The notes under the pieces are model-generated. The model made no database searches and was not told where the DNA came from. It was given only the letters and a program-made list of their open reading frames with translations. Below are positions 33,783 to 41,827 of a DNA stretch of 64,000 bases, one piece after another. A program made the position numbers and the translations under genes. Where the stretch lies: positions 54,539 to 118,538 of the forward strand of contig NZ_AOHO01000065.1 of the NCBI RefSeq assembly GCF_000342005.1, in the 5' to 3' direction. Positions within the stretch are counted from its first letter, which is position 1, and each line of letters opens with the position of its first letter. The stretch is from Amycolatopsis decaplanina DSM 44594 (GTDB taxonomy: Bacteria > Actinomycetota > Actinomycetes > Mycobacteriales > Pseudonocardiaceae).

Positions 33783-34646
33783 TCAGACGCGGTCCGCGGC
33801 GATGAGCAGGTAGTGGAAGCTGCCTTCGCGATAGGCGTCGAGGAACGGTCCTTCGATCCCGGTCGCCACCGACGACTTCGCCCGCAGTTCCCAGTACGGG
33901 ATCGTGTCCGGCGTCAGATCCACCACCGAGATAGGCACCAGGTCGTTGGCCGTCATGGCCTTGAAGTACTCGCTGCGCGGGTGGATGTTGCAGGTGTAGT
34001 GCTGGTCGATCTGCGCGACGGCCTTCGACCGCCCACCGGTCACGTCGTTGTAGCACCCGGTGATGGTGACGTACCGCCCGCCGAACTCCAGCTGCCGCGC
34101 GTGCTCGGCGAAGAGCTCGTAGAGGTCCACGTACATCGTGCTTTCGTTGTTCCAGATCGCCTTGCGCGAGCCGGTCTCGAAGCCGGTGTCGAGCATGTTG
34201 CGGAAGTGATACCGCACCCGGTCTGCGACGCCCCTGATCTCCGCCTGGTGATTGGCGAACTCGACCTGCTTCTCCGAGATCGAGATCCCGTCGACGTGGC
34301 AGCCGAACCGCGCGTTGGCCATGATGCTGGACCCGCCACGCCCGCAGCCGGCGTCTAGAAGCCGATCGTCCGGTTTGACGTCGCCGAGGTGATCGAGCAG
34401 GACGTCCGCCTGCGCGGTCTCCAGGCGGTGCATCTCGGCGATGATCCGCTCGTCACGGGTGTCCTCGGGGCCTTCCAGCACCGACCAGTCGACCTCGCCG
34501 ACCCCGTAGTGGTGGTGATAGAGCCCGTCCACATCGCCCAGGCGCAGGTTGACCGGGTCCTTCTCCTTGTTCCAGTACGACGCCACCGACTTCTGGTACT
34601 CGGTGCGCAGAACCTTGGCGGGAGCGGGAGTACGGGCGATGGTCAC
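33783..34646 (-). CDS. Geranyl diphosphate 2-C-methyltransferase
   Basis: 287 residues from GTG 34646 (AGGA upstream). SAM-binding motif I LLDAGCGRGGSSIMANARFG, then GCHVDGISISEKQVEFANHQ and AIWNNESTMYVDLYELFAEH, as in the GPP C-methyltransferases of the 2-methylisoborneol pathway. The N-terminal EYQKSVASYWNKEKDPVNLR and VDGLYHHHYGVGEVDW stretches are diagnostic. It adds a methyl to C2 of geranyl diphosphate using SAM, giving the substrate of the neighbouring cyclase. 25 bp separate the two genes; third gene of a four-gene leftward operon. Confidence 0.94.
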   Translation of the reverse strand: MTIARTPAPAKVLRTEYQKSVASYWNKEKDPVNLRLGDVDGLYHHHYGVGEVDWSVLEGPEDTRDERIIAEMHRLETAQADVLLDHLGDVKPDDRLLDAGCGRGGSSIMANARFGCHVDGISISEKQVEFANHQAEIRGVADRVRYHFRNMLDTGFETGSRKAIWNNESTMYVDLYELFAEHARQLEFGGRYVTITGCYNDVTGGRSKAVAQIDQHYTCNIHPRSEYFKAMTANDLVPISVVDLTPDTIPYWELRAKSSVATGIEGPFLDAYREGSFHYLLIAADRV

Positions 34647-34699
34647 GTGCGTGGTCCTTTCTGGAGCCTTGTTGTTCGTTGTCGTTGCGGGGCGAGGGG

Positions 34700-36088
34700 T
34701 CAACGCGCGACCTCGACGTTCTCCAGGACGCCGAGCGCGTCGGGAACGAGCACGGCGGCCGAGTAGTAGGTGCTGACCAGGTAGGTGGCGATCGCCTGTT
34801 CGTTGATGCCGTCGAAGCGCACGTTCAGGCCCGGCTCGTACTCGTCGGGCAGGCCGGTCTGGTGCAGCCCGATCACGCCGTTGTCCTCCACGCCGGTCCG
34901 CATGGCGAGGATCGAGGAGGTGCCGTTGTCGGTGATCGGGATCTTGTCGCAGGGCAGGAGCGGCACCCCGCGCCACGCGGCGACCACCTTCCCGTCGACC
35001 GTGGTGCCTTCCGGGTAAAGGCTGCGGCGTGTGCATTCCCTGCCGAACGCGGCGATCGCGCGCGGATGGGCGAGGAAGAACTTCGTCTTGCGGCGGCGGC
35101 TGACGAGTTCGTCCATGTCGTCGGGCGTCGGCGGGCCCGACCGGGTCTGGAACCGTGACTTGAGGTCGGCGTTGTGCAGCAGTCCGAACTCGCGGTTGTT
35201 GATCAGGTCGTACTCCTGCCGCTCCCGCAGTGCCGCCACGGTCAGCCGGAGTTGCTCGCCCAACTGATCCATCGGCTCGTTGTAGAGATCGGTCACCCGT
35301 GTGTGCACCCGCAGTGAGGTCTGCGCGACGGCGAGGTCGTATTCGCGAGGCGAGATCTCGTAGTCGACGAACGTGCCCGGCAGCAGTGGCTCGCCGTCGT
35401 GCCCTGACGACATCCCGATCTCGGCCTCGCCCTTGGCGTTCTGTGGCTTTCCCTTGTGCGCCAGCATGTCCTGCACATGGCGGCGCATCGACTCGGACCG
35501 GCCGTTGAGGTCGGCGAAGTCTTCGGCGCGCAGGGTCAGCACGATGACCGGGGTGACGGCCTTGGCGGTGAACGGCCAGTTCCGGTCGATGCCGGCGAGC
35601 ATTTCTTCACCGAAGTGGTCGCCGTCGGCCATGCTGCCGATGGTGGCTTCCGTGCCGTACTCGCCCGGTGCCACCTTGGCGACCTTGCCGTGTGCGACCA
35701 GCACGACCTCGTCGAGCGGAGAGCCGTGGCTGACGATGGTTTCGCCAGGCTGGTACTCGTGCTGCACGAACCGGTCGGCGAGCGCGGAGAGCGTGTCCTC
35801 GTCGTCGAAACCCCTCAGCAGGGCCAGCTCCGCGAGTTCCTGCGGGACGACCCGGACCTCGGTGCCGACATTGGTGAAGCTCACCCGTCCGTCGCCGATC
35901 GCGTAGGTCAGCCGCCGGTTGACCCGGAAGGTGCCACCGGTCGCCTCGACCCAGGGCAGCATCTTCAGCAGCCAGCGTGGCGTGATGCTCTGCATCTGCG
36001 GCCGCGTCTTGGTGGTCGTCGCCAGGTTCCGCGCGGCGGCGGGGCCGAGACTGAGCCGCCGGTCGGCCTCCGGCCTTGTGGCGGTCAT
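34700..36088 (-). CDS. Family 2B encapsulin shell protein with cyclic-nucleotide-binding domain (EshA-like), copy 1
   Basis: 462 residues from ATG 36088, overlapping the upstream paralogue's stop in ATGA. The N-terminus LSLGPAAARNLATTTKTRPQ and the body (SGHDGEPLLPGTFVDYEISP, QLRLTVAALRERQEYDLINN, FFLAHPRAIAAFGRECTRRS, LNVRFDGINEQAIATYLVST) match HK97-fold encapsulins of family 2B. A cyclic-nucleotide-binding insert lies at ~95-215 (FVQHEYQPGETIVSHGSPLD; GDHFGEEML). These proteins self-assemble to a nanocompartment that encloses the 2-methylisoborneol cyclase. The N-terminal segment of both copies is nearly the same, the insert is more divergent. Confidence 0.88.
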   Translation of the reverse strand: MTATRPEADRRLSLGPAAARNLATTTKTRPQMQSITPRWLLKMLPWVEATGGTFRVNRRLTYAIGDGRVSFTNVGTEVRVVPQELAELALLRGFDDEDTLSALADRFVQHEYQPGETIVSHGSPLDEVVLVAHGKVAKVAPGEYGTEATIGSMADGDHFGEEMLAGIDRNWPFTAKAVTPVIVLTLRAEDFADLNGRSESMRRHVQDMLAHKGKPQNAKGEAEIGMSSGHDGEPLLPGTFVDYEISPREYDLAVAQTSLRVHTRVTDLYNEPMDQLGEQLRLTVAALRERQEYDLINNREFGLLHNADLKSRFQTRSGPPTPDDMDELVSRRRKTKFFLAHPRAIAAFGRECTRRSLYPEGTTVDGKVVAAWRGVPLLPCDKIPITDNGTSSILAMRTGVEDNGVIGLHQTGLPDEYEPGLNVRFDGINEQAIATYLVSTYYSAAVLVPDALGVLENVEVAR

Positions 36089-37506
36089 CCTTCGCGGCCG
36101 AGTTCGGCGGCTTCGAGGACGGCCAGCGCGTCCGGCACGAGTACGGCGGCGGAGTAGTAGGTGCTGACGAGGTAGGAGATGATCGCCTGCTCCGAGATCC
36201 CCATGAACCTGACGTTCAGCCCGGGCTCGTACTCGTCCGGAAGACCGATCTGACGCAGGCCGACCACGCCCTGGTTCTTCTCGCCGGTGCGCATCAGCAG
36301 CACGGAGCTGGTGTTGGTCTGGCTCACCGGAATCTTGTTGCACGGCAGGATCGGGACCCCGCGCCAGGACGGCACCTTGTGCCCGCCGAGATCGGCGCCG
36401 GTCGGGTAGATCCCGCGTTTGCTGCACTCGCGACTGAACGCGGCGATCGTGCGCGGATGCGCGAGGAAGAAGCCTGGTTCTTTCCACACCAAGGCGAGCA
36501 GGTCGTCGAAGTCGTCCGGAGTGGGCGGACCGGTGCGCGTCGCGATGCGCTGGGCGAAGTCGGTGTTGTGGAGCAGGCCGAAGTCCGTGTTGTTGATCAT
36601 TTCGTGCTCTTGCCGCTCGCGCAGCGCCTCGATGGTCAGGCGCAACTGCTGCTCGGTCTGGTCCATCGGCTGGTTGTAGAGGTCGGACACGCGACTGTGG
36701 ACCCGGAGCACGGTCTGAGCGACGCTCAGTTCGTATTCACGCGGCGAGGTCTCGTAGTCGACGAACGTCCCCGGCAGCAACGGCTCGCCGTCGTGTCCGG
36801 AGGAGATGTCGATCTCGGCCTCGCCGAAGTCGTTGGCGCGCCCGGAGTCCTGCGACGCCTGCTCGATCTGCGCCTGCAGCGATTCGGACTGTTCCAGTAC
36901 CCGCTCGAAGTCCTGCCGGGTCAGGGTGAGCACGGTGCAGGCGGTGGCCGCCTTGGCGGTGAATTCCCAGATGCCGTCGCCGTCGACGAGGGTTTGCGCG
37001 CCGAAGTAGTCGCCGTCCTTGACCACGCCGAGCGCGGTCTCGTCACCGTAAGGACCGGGGCCGGTCTTGGCGATCTTGCCGTGCGCGATGAGGTAGACCC
37101 GATCGGCCCGGTGCCCGAATTCGACGAGCACGTCGCCCGCCGCCACTTCCTGCTGTTCGAAACGGCGGGCGAGTTCGGCGAGTACTTCTTCGTCGTCGTA
37201 TCCCTTGAGCGGCTTCAGTTCTCCCAGTTCCGCCGGGATCACGCTCACCTCGGCGCCCGCCTTCGAGAACGTCACCCGTCCGTCGCCGACCGCGTAATTG
37301 AGCCGCCGGTTGACCCGGTAGGCGCCACCGTTCACCTGAACCCATTCGAGCATCTTCAGCAGCCACCGGGACGAAATTCCCTGCATCTGCGGAACGGATT
37401 TGGTCGTCGTCGCCAGATTACGCGCGGCGGCCCGGCCCAAACTCAGCTGCGGATTTTCCGGCCCCTGGACACCTTCGGCGGAAGTGTCCGATTCGGTCAC
37501 GGTCAC
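36085..37506 (-). CDS. Family 2B encapsulin shell protein with cyclic-nucleotide-binding domain (EshA-like), copy 2
   Basis: 473 residues, start taken at GTG 37506 (a second GTG at 37500). First gene of the operon. Same layout as the downstream paralogue: LSLGRAAARNLATTTKSVPQ, a cyclic-nucleotide-binding insert (VAAGDVLVEFGHRADRVYLI, GDYFGAQTL) and the shell body (SGHDGEPLLPGTFVDYETSP, FFLAHPRTIAAFSRECSKRG, EYEPGLNVRFMGISEQAIIS). By eye the two copies are roughly 55-60% identical, so they could form one mixed shell. The second messenger bound and its effect are unknown; the insert retains a GD-FG element but no full phosphate-binding cassette could be confirmed by eye. Confidence 0.88.
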   Translation of the reverse strand: MTVTESDTSAEGVQGPENPQLSLGRAAARNLATTTKSVPQMQGISSRWLLKMLEWVQVNGGAYRVNRRLNYAVGDGRVTFSKAGAEVSVIPAELGELKPLKGYDDEEVLAELARRFEQQEVAAGDVLVEFGHRADRVYLIAHGKIAKTGPGPYGDETALGVVKDGDYFGAQTLVDGDGIWEFTAKAATACTVLTLTRQDFERVLEQSESLQAQIEQASQDSGRANDFGEAEIDISSGHDGEPLLPGTFVDYETSPREYELSVAQTVLRVHSRVSDLYNQPMDQTEQQLRLTIEALRERQEHEMINNTDFGLLHNTDFAQRIATRTGPPTPDDFDDLLALVWKEPGFFLAHPRTIAAFSRECSKRGIYPTGADLGGHKVPSWRGVPILPCNKIPVSQTNTSSVLLMRTGEKNQGVVGLRQIGLPDEYEPGLNVRFMGISEQAIISYLVSTYYSAAVLVPDALAVLEAAELGREG

Positions 37507-37925
37507 AGCAAGGTCCACCCTTCGATAGTCGTGTGACAAACAAGATCCACAATTCGCGGCGCGCCGGCCATGCCCCGAAGTGCGGCCCCGCAGGATCAAC
37601 ATAGCAAGGGGTTTTTCTCGCACAAGCGCACTTTCAGGTAATGCGACAAGGCCACCCGAATGCCGATTCTTCCATTGCGCACGAAAGCTTTTGTCAACGT
37701 TACTTGACGCTTTATGATGGCCACGCAATCGGGCCAGCAATTGTTCTGAGGTGTCATGCGAAGCCGCGCCGGGACTCCCGGGCGTGCCCACGATGCGGCC
37801 GTTGGAGTGTCACGCCGGCCTCTTTCGGGTCGCCTCCGCACCGGTGTTCGGCGATGACTTGACAGACAGCGACGAAACAGAGGGTCGCGTCCGGACACTC
37901 CGTCGGGTCAATGATTCAGCCCTTG
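37507..37925. other. Promoter region of the 2-methylisoborneol operon
   Basis: About 420 bp, AT-richer towards the operon, with no supported gene. On the leftward strand a TTGACA hexamer (near 37693-37698) is preceded by GTCAAGTAACGTTGAC, a dyad GTCAA-N6-TTGAC that overlaps it; no good -10 follows at 17 bp, so an activator-dependent or alternative-sigma promoter is possible. Confidence 0.4.
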
Positions 37926-37937
37926 CTGATATATCAG
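37926..37937. promoter_or_regulatory. cmtR operator candidate
   Basis: CTGATATATCAG, a perfect 12-bp palindrome, 22 bp before the GTG at 37960. An AT-rich dyad just ahead of an ArsR/SmtB-type gene suggests autoregulation of the cmtR - transporter - methyltransferase set. Confidence 0.6.
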
Positions 37938-37959
37938 TGTGGACTGTACTGTCCCATCT

Positions 37960-38286
37960 GTGCTGACATGTGAGACCCAGGGGGCCGCACTCGCCCGGCT
38001 CGGTCGTGCACTCGCCGACCCGAACCGGTGCCGGATACTGGTCGCCCTGCTCGACGGGGTGAGTTACCCCGGACTGCTGGCCGCCGAACTCGGCTTGAGC
38101 CGCTCGAACGTGTCGAACCACCTCGCCTGCCTGCGAGGCTGCGGACTGGTCGTCGCCACCTACGAAGGCAGGCAGGTCCGCTACTCGCTGGCGGACGCGC
38201 ATCTGGCCCGCGCCTTGCGGGAACTGGTCCAAGTCGTATTGGCCGTCGACACCGCTGAGCCCTGCGTGGACGAGGTGCTCCGGTGA
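37960..38286 (+). CDS. cmtR: CmtR-like Cd/Pb-sensing ArsR-family repressor
   Basis: 108 residues. The N-terminus VLTCETQGAALARLGRALAD matches the start of mycobacterial CmtR, so GTG 37960 is preferred over GTG 37939, which is just behind the operator. Winged helix DPNRCRILVALLDGVSYPGL; AAELGLSRSNVSNHL. CmtR's metal ligands are all present: the two Cys of NHLACLRGCGLV and a C-terminal Cys in TAEPCVDEVL. In CmtR binding of Cd(II) or Pb(II) releases DNA. Its stop overlaps the start of a CDF-type metal transporter (GTGA), the expected efflux target. Confidence 0.88.
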   Translation: MLTCETQGAALARLGRALADPNRCRILVALLDGVSYPGLLAAELGLSRSNVSNHLACLRGCGLVVATYEGRQVRYSLADAHLARALRELVQVVLAVDTAEPCVDEVLR

Positions 38287-38936
38287 GTGTCGAGAACGGC
38301 TCCTGCCCGGACGGCTGCTGCACCACGAAGTCCACAGTGGCCCCGGATCGCCGCGCCCTGCTGTCTCGAAGGGTCCGGCTGCTGGTCGCCGCGACGATCA
38401 CCTACAACGTCGTCGAGGCGGTCGTCGCCATCTCCGCGGGCACCATCGCCTCGTCGACCGCCCTGATCGGCTTCGGCTTGGACTCGGTCATCGAAGTCGC
38501 GTCCGCCACGGCCGTCGCCTGGCAGTTCTCCGGCAAGGACCCCGAAGCCCGCGAACGCGTCGCGCTCAAGGTCATCTCGGTGTCCTTCTTCGCACTGGCC
38601 GCCTATGTCACCGTCGAATCGGTACGCACCCTGTTCGGTGCCGGCCCCGCCGAGCACTCCCCCGTCGGCATCGTGCTGGCGGCGGTCTCGTTGCTTGTGA
38701 TGCCCTTGCTGTCCTATACCCAGCGTCGGGCCGGGCGCGAACTCGGCTCCGCGAGCGCCGTCGCCGACTCGAAGCAGACCTTGCTCTGCACTTATCTTTC
38801 CGGTGTGCTGCTCGTGGGATTGCTGCTCAACAGTCTCTTCGGCTGGTACTGGGCCGATCCGCTGGTCGCGCTCGTCATCGCCGCCGTCGCGATCAAAGAA
38901 GGCCGGGAGGCCTGGCGCGGTGAGCACTGCTGCTGA
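38283..38936 (+). CDS. Cation diffusion facilitator-type metal transporter
   Basis: 217 residues, GTG start in the cmtR stop codon. A Cys-rich cytosolic N-terminus (NGSCPDGCCTTK) and a C-terminal HCC are soft-metal sites; five or six membrane helices lie between (TYNVVEAVVAISAGTIASST; GLDSVIEVASATAVAW; ISVSFFALAAYVTVESV; YLSGVLLVGLLLNSLFGWYW). The LIGFGLDSVIE and ADSKQTLLCTYLSG segments carry the Asp residues of the CDF transport site. It should export Cd, Zn or Pb in exchange for protons. The large C-terminal CDF domain is absent. Confidence 0.85.
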   Translation: MSVENGSCPDGCCTTKSTVAPDRRALLSRRVRLLVAATITYNVVEAVVAISAGTIASSTALIGFGLDSVIEVASATAVAWQFSGKDPEARERVALKVISVSFFALAAYVTVESVRTLFGAGPAEHSPVGIVLAAVSLLVMPLLSYTQRRAGRELGSASAVADSKQTLLCTYLSGVLLVGLLLNSLFGWYWADPLVALVIAAVAIKEGREAWRGEHCC

Positions 38937-38946
38937 AAGGAGCGCC

Positions 38947-39558
38947 ATGACCCGGACCGCGCGGTGGAACCGTTACTGGGACGGCAAATCCCGGAACTAC
39001 GACCGGGAGATGCGGTTCATGGACCGGAAGCTCTTCGGCGACTCCCGGGCGTGGGTCTGCGGCCAGGCCACCGGCGACGTCCTCGAAGTCGCCGTCGGGA
39101 CCGGCCTGAACCTGCCGCTCTACCCCGACGGCGTGACGCTCACCGGCATCGACCTCAGTGACGGCATGCTCGCCATCGCCCGCGACCGCGCCGGACGCCT
39201 CGGCCATCCGGTGACGCTGCGGCGGGCCGACGCCCATGACCTGCCGTTCGGCGCCGATTCGTTCGACACCGTGGTCTGCACCCTCGGACTCTGCGCGATC
39301 CCTGAGGACGGCATGGCGTTGCGGGAAATGGCCCGGGTCCTCCGGCCAGGCGGCAGGCTCATCCTGCTCGACCACATCGCGAGTTCGTCGCGTCCCGTCC
39401 GCGGTCTGCAATGGATCGCCGAAAAGATCACCGTGCCGATGGCGGGCGAGCACTTCCTCCGGCGCCCGCTCGACAAGATCGGCGGCCTCGGCCTGACCGT
39501 CGAGCGGCGTGAGCGGTTCAACCTCGGGCTGGTGGAACGGCTCGTCGCCCGCAAGTGA
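38947..39558 (+). CDS. Class I SAM-dependent methyltransferase
   Basis: 203 residues, ATG after AAAGGAG, 10 bp beyond the transporter gene. UbiE/MenG-like fold: motif I DVLEVAVGTGLNLPLYPDG, then LTGIDLSDGMLAIARDRAG, ADAHDLPFGADSFDTVVC and LRPGGRLILLDHIASSS. The start RWNRYWDGKSRNYDREMRFM is typical of a group often located beside ArsR regulators and metal transporters in actinobacteria. It may methylate a metal(loid) or a lipid/thiol; the substrate is unproven. Probably co-transcribed with cmtR. Confidence 0.88.
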   Translation: MTRTARWNRYWDGKSRNYDREMRFMDRKLFGDSRAWVCGQATGDVLEVAVGTGLNLPLYPDGVTLTGIDLSDGMLAIARDRAGRLGHPVTLRRADAHDLPFGADSFDTVVCTLGLCAIPEDGMALREMARVLRPGGRLILLDHIASSSRPVRGLQWIAEKITVPMAGEHFLRRPLDKIGGLGLTVERRERFNLGLVERLVARK

Positions 39559-39601
39559 GCCGTGTCATCGGAATTTCATCGGCACGGCCGATCCTGATGA
39601 C

Positions 39602-40033
39602 GTGACCTACCCTCAGCAGCAGCCGCCCATCTGGCAGCAGTACCCCGTCGCGCCGCCGAAGAAGACCCCGAAGACCGGACTGATCGTCGGGATCGCGGCC
39701 GCGGCGCTCGTCGTCACCGGTGGAGCGATCGCGGTGACCGTGGCGATCGCCACCGGGGGCGGCGTCCCGGAGGTCGACCCCGACCCGTTTTCCGCGCAGG
39801 CCGGGGACTGCATCTCGGCCGACGAAGACGCCGGCAGCAACGGTGCGTTCAGCGCCAGCGCCGTGCGGGTCCACTGTTCGGACAGCTCCGCCAACTACTC
39901 GGTGATCGCCCAGCTTTCCTCTGAGGTCGGCTCGGACTGCGACTCCGTACCCGGCTACGAGTACGGCAACCCCGTCGTCTACGACTTCGAGTCGGGGAGG
40001 TCCCGGGAACTCTGCGTCATGCCGAGGGACTGA
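39602..40033 (+). CDS. LppU/SCO3897-like anchored extracellular protein
   Basis: 143 residues from GTG 39602. Proline/glutamine-rich cytosolic start (YPQQQPPIWQQYPVAPP), a single membrane helix (LIVGIAAAALVVTGGAIAVT) and an extracellular domain of ~85 residues with three spaced Cys (AGDCISADED, VRVHCSDSS, GSDCDSVPGY) and a final Cys in ELCVMPRD, probably two disulfides. The layout matches LppU/SCO3897-like small proteins of actinomycetes, whose function is unknown. Ends 4 bp from the convergent MpaB gene. Confidence 0.72.
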   Translation: MTYPQQQPPIWQQYPVAPPKKTPKTGLIVGIAAAALVVTGGAIAVTVAIATGGGVPEVDPDPFSAQAGDCISADEDAGSNGAFSASAVRVHCSDSSANYSVIAQLSSEVGSDCDSVPGYEYGNPVVYDFESGRSRELCVMPRD

Positions 40034-40037
40034 CGAT

Positions 40038-41090
40038 TTAGGACAACGAGCCCAGTACCGCCTGGGATTCGAGAAGACCGTCATCGCTGGGTGCCTGGCC
40101 GTCAGCGAACACCCGTTGGTGTTGCTTCGCCCGGATGTCACGGTGGGCGTCCGCCGGTTTGTCGTAGCCGTAACGTCGCCGGGCCTCCGCCGGGGTCAGA
40201 ATCTCATCCGACACCGGGGGCACCCCGAGAACGTAGGGAGCGATGATCGGCACCGCGGAAGGCGCCAGCAGACGCGCGACCGCCAGCTTCAGCCGCGGGT
40301 TTCCGTCGACGACGCCGTAGCCGAGCCGCAGGACCGGCCGGACCAGCAGGTCGACGAGCCTCGGCTGGGTGAACCCGCTCAGCTTCCGCATCCAGCGCGG
40401 CATGGTCGCGATCGTCCCGGCCCGCAGGAACCAGTTCACGAGCCAGAGGGCCGGAGTCAGCAGCCGCGGCGCCGGCGGCAGGACGACCTTCGCGGTCAGC
40501 AGGTGGTCCATCATCTTCCGGGCCGCCTCGCTGACGGCGAGCCGGGGACGCATCCGCTCGAAGTACTCCCGGACGCCGTCGCGGGTGCGGGGAACGCCGG
40601 CGGGATCGCAGGTCTGGAACTCGGCGGCGACGGCGCATTCCTCCCAGTACCGGTCCTCCTCGGCGGGAGTGAGCCTGCCGCCGCCGTACAGCTCGTAGGC
40701 CTTGAGCACCGAATGCCAGCCGGTGAGCAGGATCCACAACTGCGAGTGCGGATCGTTGGCGTCGTAGTGATTGCCGCTGACCGGTTCGACGCCGATCGCC
40801 TTGGCGTGCACCTTCACCAGTACGTCCGCGGCTTGGGCGACCTTCCGGCTGTCGGCGAAGGCGACCATGGCGAAGTAACGGACCGTGCGGTCGTAGCGGG
40901 TGCGAGGCCGGGCGTAGTTCGCACCGGTCTGGTCGACGGCGGCGATCAGCGCCGGATCGAGTTCCTCCACCACGACGGATCGCTGGAGCCCGGTGACGGC
41001 CGCCGTGACGTGCCCCCACACCTTCCACGTGACCGAACCCGGCCCGAAGAACCCGTGGTCCAGCATCGGTTCCACCGGTGTCGTCGTCAC
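40038..41090 (-). CDS. Oxygenase MpaB family protein (DUF2236)
   Basis: 350 residues from GTG 41090, chosen because GGAGG precedes it; an ATG at 41111 has no ribosome binding site. Markers of the family: FFGPGSVTWKVWGHVTAAVT at the start, RYDRTVRYFAMVAFADSRK, the His-containing KVHAKAIGVEPVSGNHYDAN, then DPHSQLWILLTGWHSVLKAY and the late RRYGYDKPADAH. Members such as MpaB and latex-clearing proteins are haem- or non-haem oxygenases acting on hydrophobic chains; conserved Arg and His residues suggest a haem site. Divergent from a TetR regulator across a GCGTAG-N7-CTACGC dyad, so probably inducible. Confidence 0.88.
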   Translation of the reverse strand: MTTTPVEPMLDHGFFGPGSVTWKVWGHVTAAVTGLQRSVVVEELDPALIAAVDQTGANYARPRTRYDRTVRYFAMVAFADSRKVAQAADVLVKVHAKAIGVEPVSGNHYDANDPHSQLWILLTGWHSVLKAYELYGGGRLTPAEEDRYWEECAVAAEFQTCDPAGVPRTRDGVREYFERMRPRLAVSEAARKMMDHLLTAKVVLPPAPRLLTPALWLVNWFLRAGTIATMPRWMRKLSGFTQPRLVDLLVRPVLRLGYGVVDGNPRLKLAVARLLAPSAVPIIAPYVLGVPPVSDEILTPAEARRRYGYDKPADAHRDIRAKQHQRVFADGQAPSDDGLLESQAVLGSLS

Positions 41091-41122
41091 GTCAGCCTCC
41101 GCTCTCCGCATTTACTACTGAT

Positions 41123-41141
41123 GCGTAGCAATATCCTACGC
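41123..41141. promoter_or_regulatory. TetR operator candidate
   Basis: GCGTAG-CAATATC-CTACGC, 6-bp perfect arms, between the divergent MpaB-type gene (start 41090) and TetR gene (start 41180). Confidence 0.65.
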
Positions 41142-41179
41142 TAGAGTAGCTTTGTCCAGGGCGCGATCAAGGAGGACCG

Positions 41180-41827
41180 TTGACCAGCACGACACCTCGG
41201 AAACGCCGTGCCTACGCCGCGCGGGTGCCCGCCGAGCAGCGCCGTACGCAAGTGCTCGACGCGGCGCTGCACCTGGTCGTCACCCGCGGGCACAACGCCA
41301 CGACCATGGACGCGGTCGCCGAACAGGCCGGGGTCACGAAACCGGTGGTCTACGGCCAGTTCCGCAGCCGAAACGAACTCCTGGCCGCACTGCTGCGCCG
41401 GGAGCAGGAGGCGGCGCTCCGGCAGTTGCTCGCGGTGTTGCCAGGCGATCCGGGCCGGTTACTCACCGAGGACGCCCCCGACTTCCTCGCGCGGATGCTC
41501 GCCGACTTCCTCAACGCGGTCCAGGAAACGCCGGACCGGTGGTATTGCGTCGTCATGCCGATGGCGGATATGCCCGCCGAGTTCCATACCGCGCGTGAGG
41601 CCGCACGCGCGATCGCCCTCGACCGGGCCGAATCACTGACGCGGTGGCTCCTGGAAGCCATCGACGCGCCGGCGGAACTCGATCCGGAGATCGTCGCGCA
41701 CACCGTCACCACCCTGTTCGAGATGGCCGCGCGACTCGTGCTCACCGACCCCGGTCGCTATCGGCCGGAGCGCTTCGTCGCCGCGATCCAGGCCGCTCTC
41801 GGCCTCGTGAGTGGTAAAGAGCGTTAG
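41180..41827 (+). CDS. TetR-family regulator whose C-terminus comes from a palindromic repeat
   Basis: 215 residues with a TTG start; AAGGAGG six bases ahead decides it. Helix-turn-helix VLDAALHLVVTRGHNATTM / VAEQAGVTKPVVYGQFRSRN. The ligand domain is helical, with RWYCVVMPMADMPAEFHTAR. The stop TAG (41825-41827) and the last residues LVSGKER lie in the left half of family A copy 4, so the native end has been replaced by repeat sequence; the MITE inserted just after the stop leaves the reading frame intact. Likely regulator of the divergent MpaB gene. Confidence 0.88.
   Translation: MTSTTPRKRRAYAARVPAEQRRTQVLDAALHLVVTRGHNATTMDAVAEQAGVTKPVVYGQFRSRNELLAALLRREQEAALRQLLAVLPGDPGRLLTEDAPDFLARMLADFLNAVQETPDRWYCVVMPMADMPAEFHTAREAARAIALDRAESLTRWLLEAIDAPAELDPEIVAHTVTTLFEMAARLVLTDPGRYRPERFVAAIQAALGLVSGKER

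Noticed and set aside
37751..37966. 71-codon frame upstream of cmtR
   Set aside because: No ribosome binding site, ends inside cmtR, and no recognisable motif; treated as intergenic.
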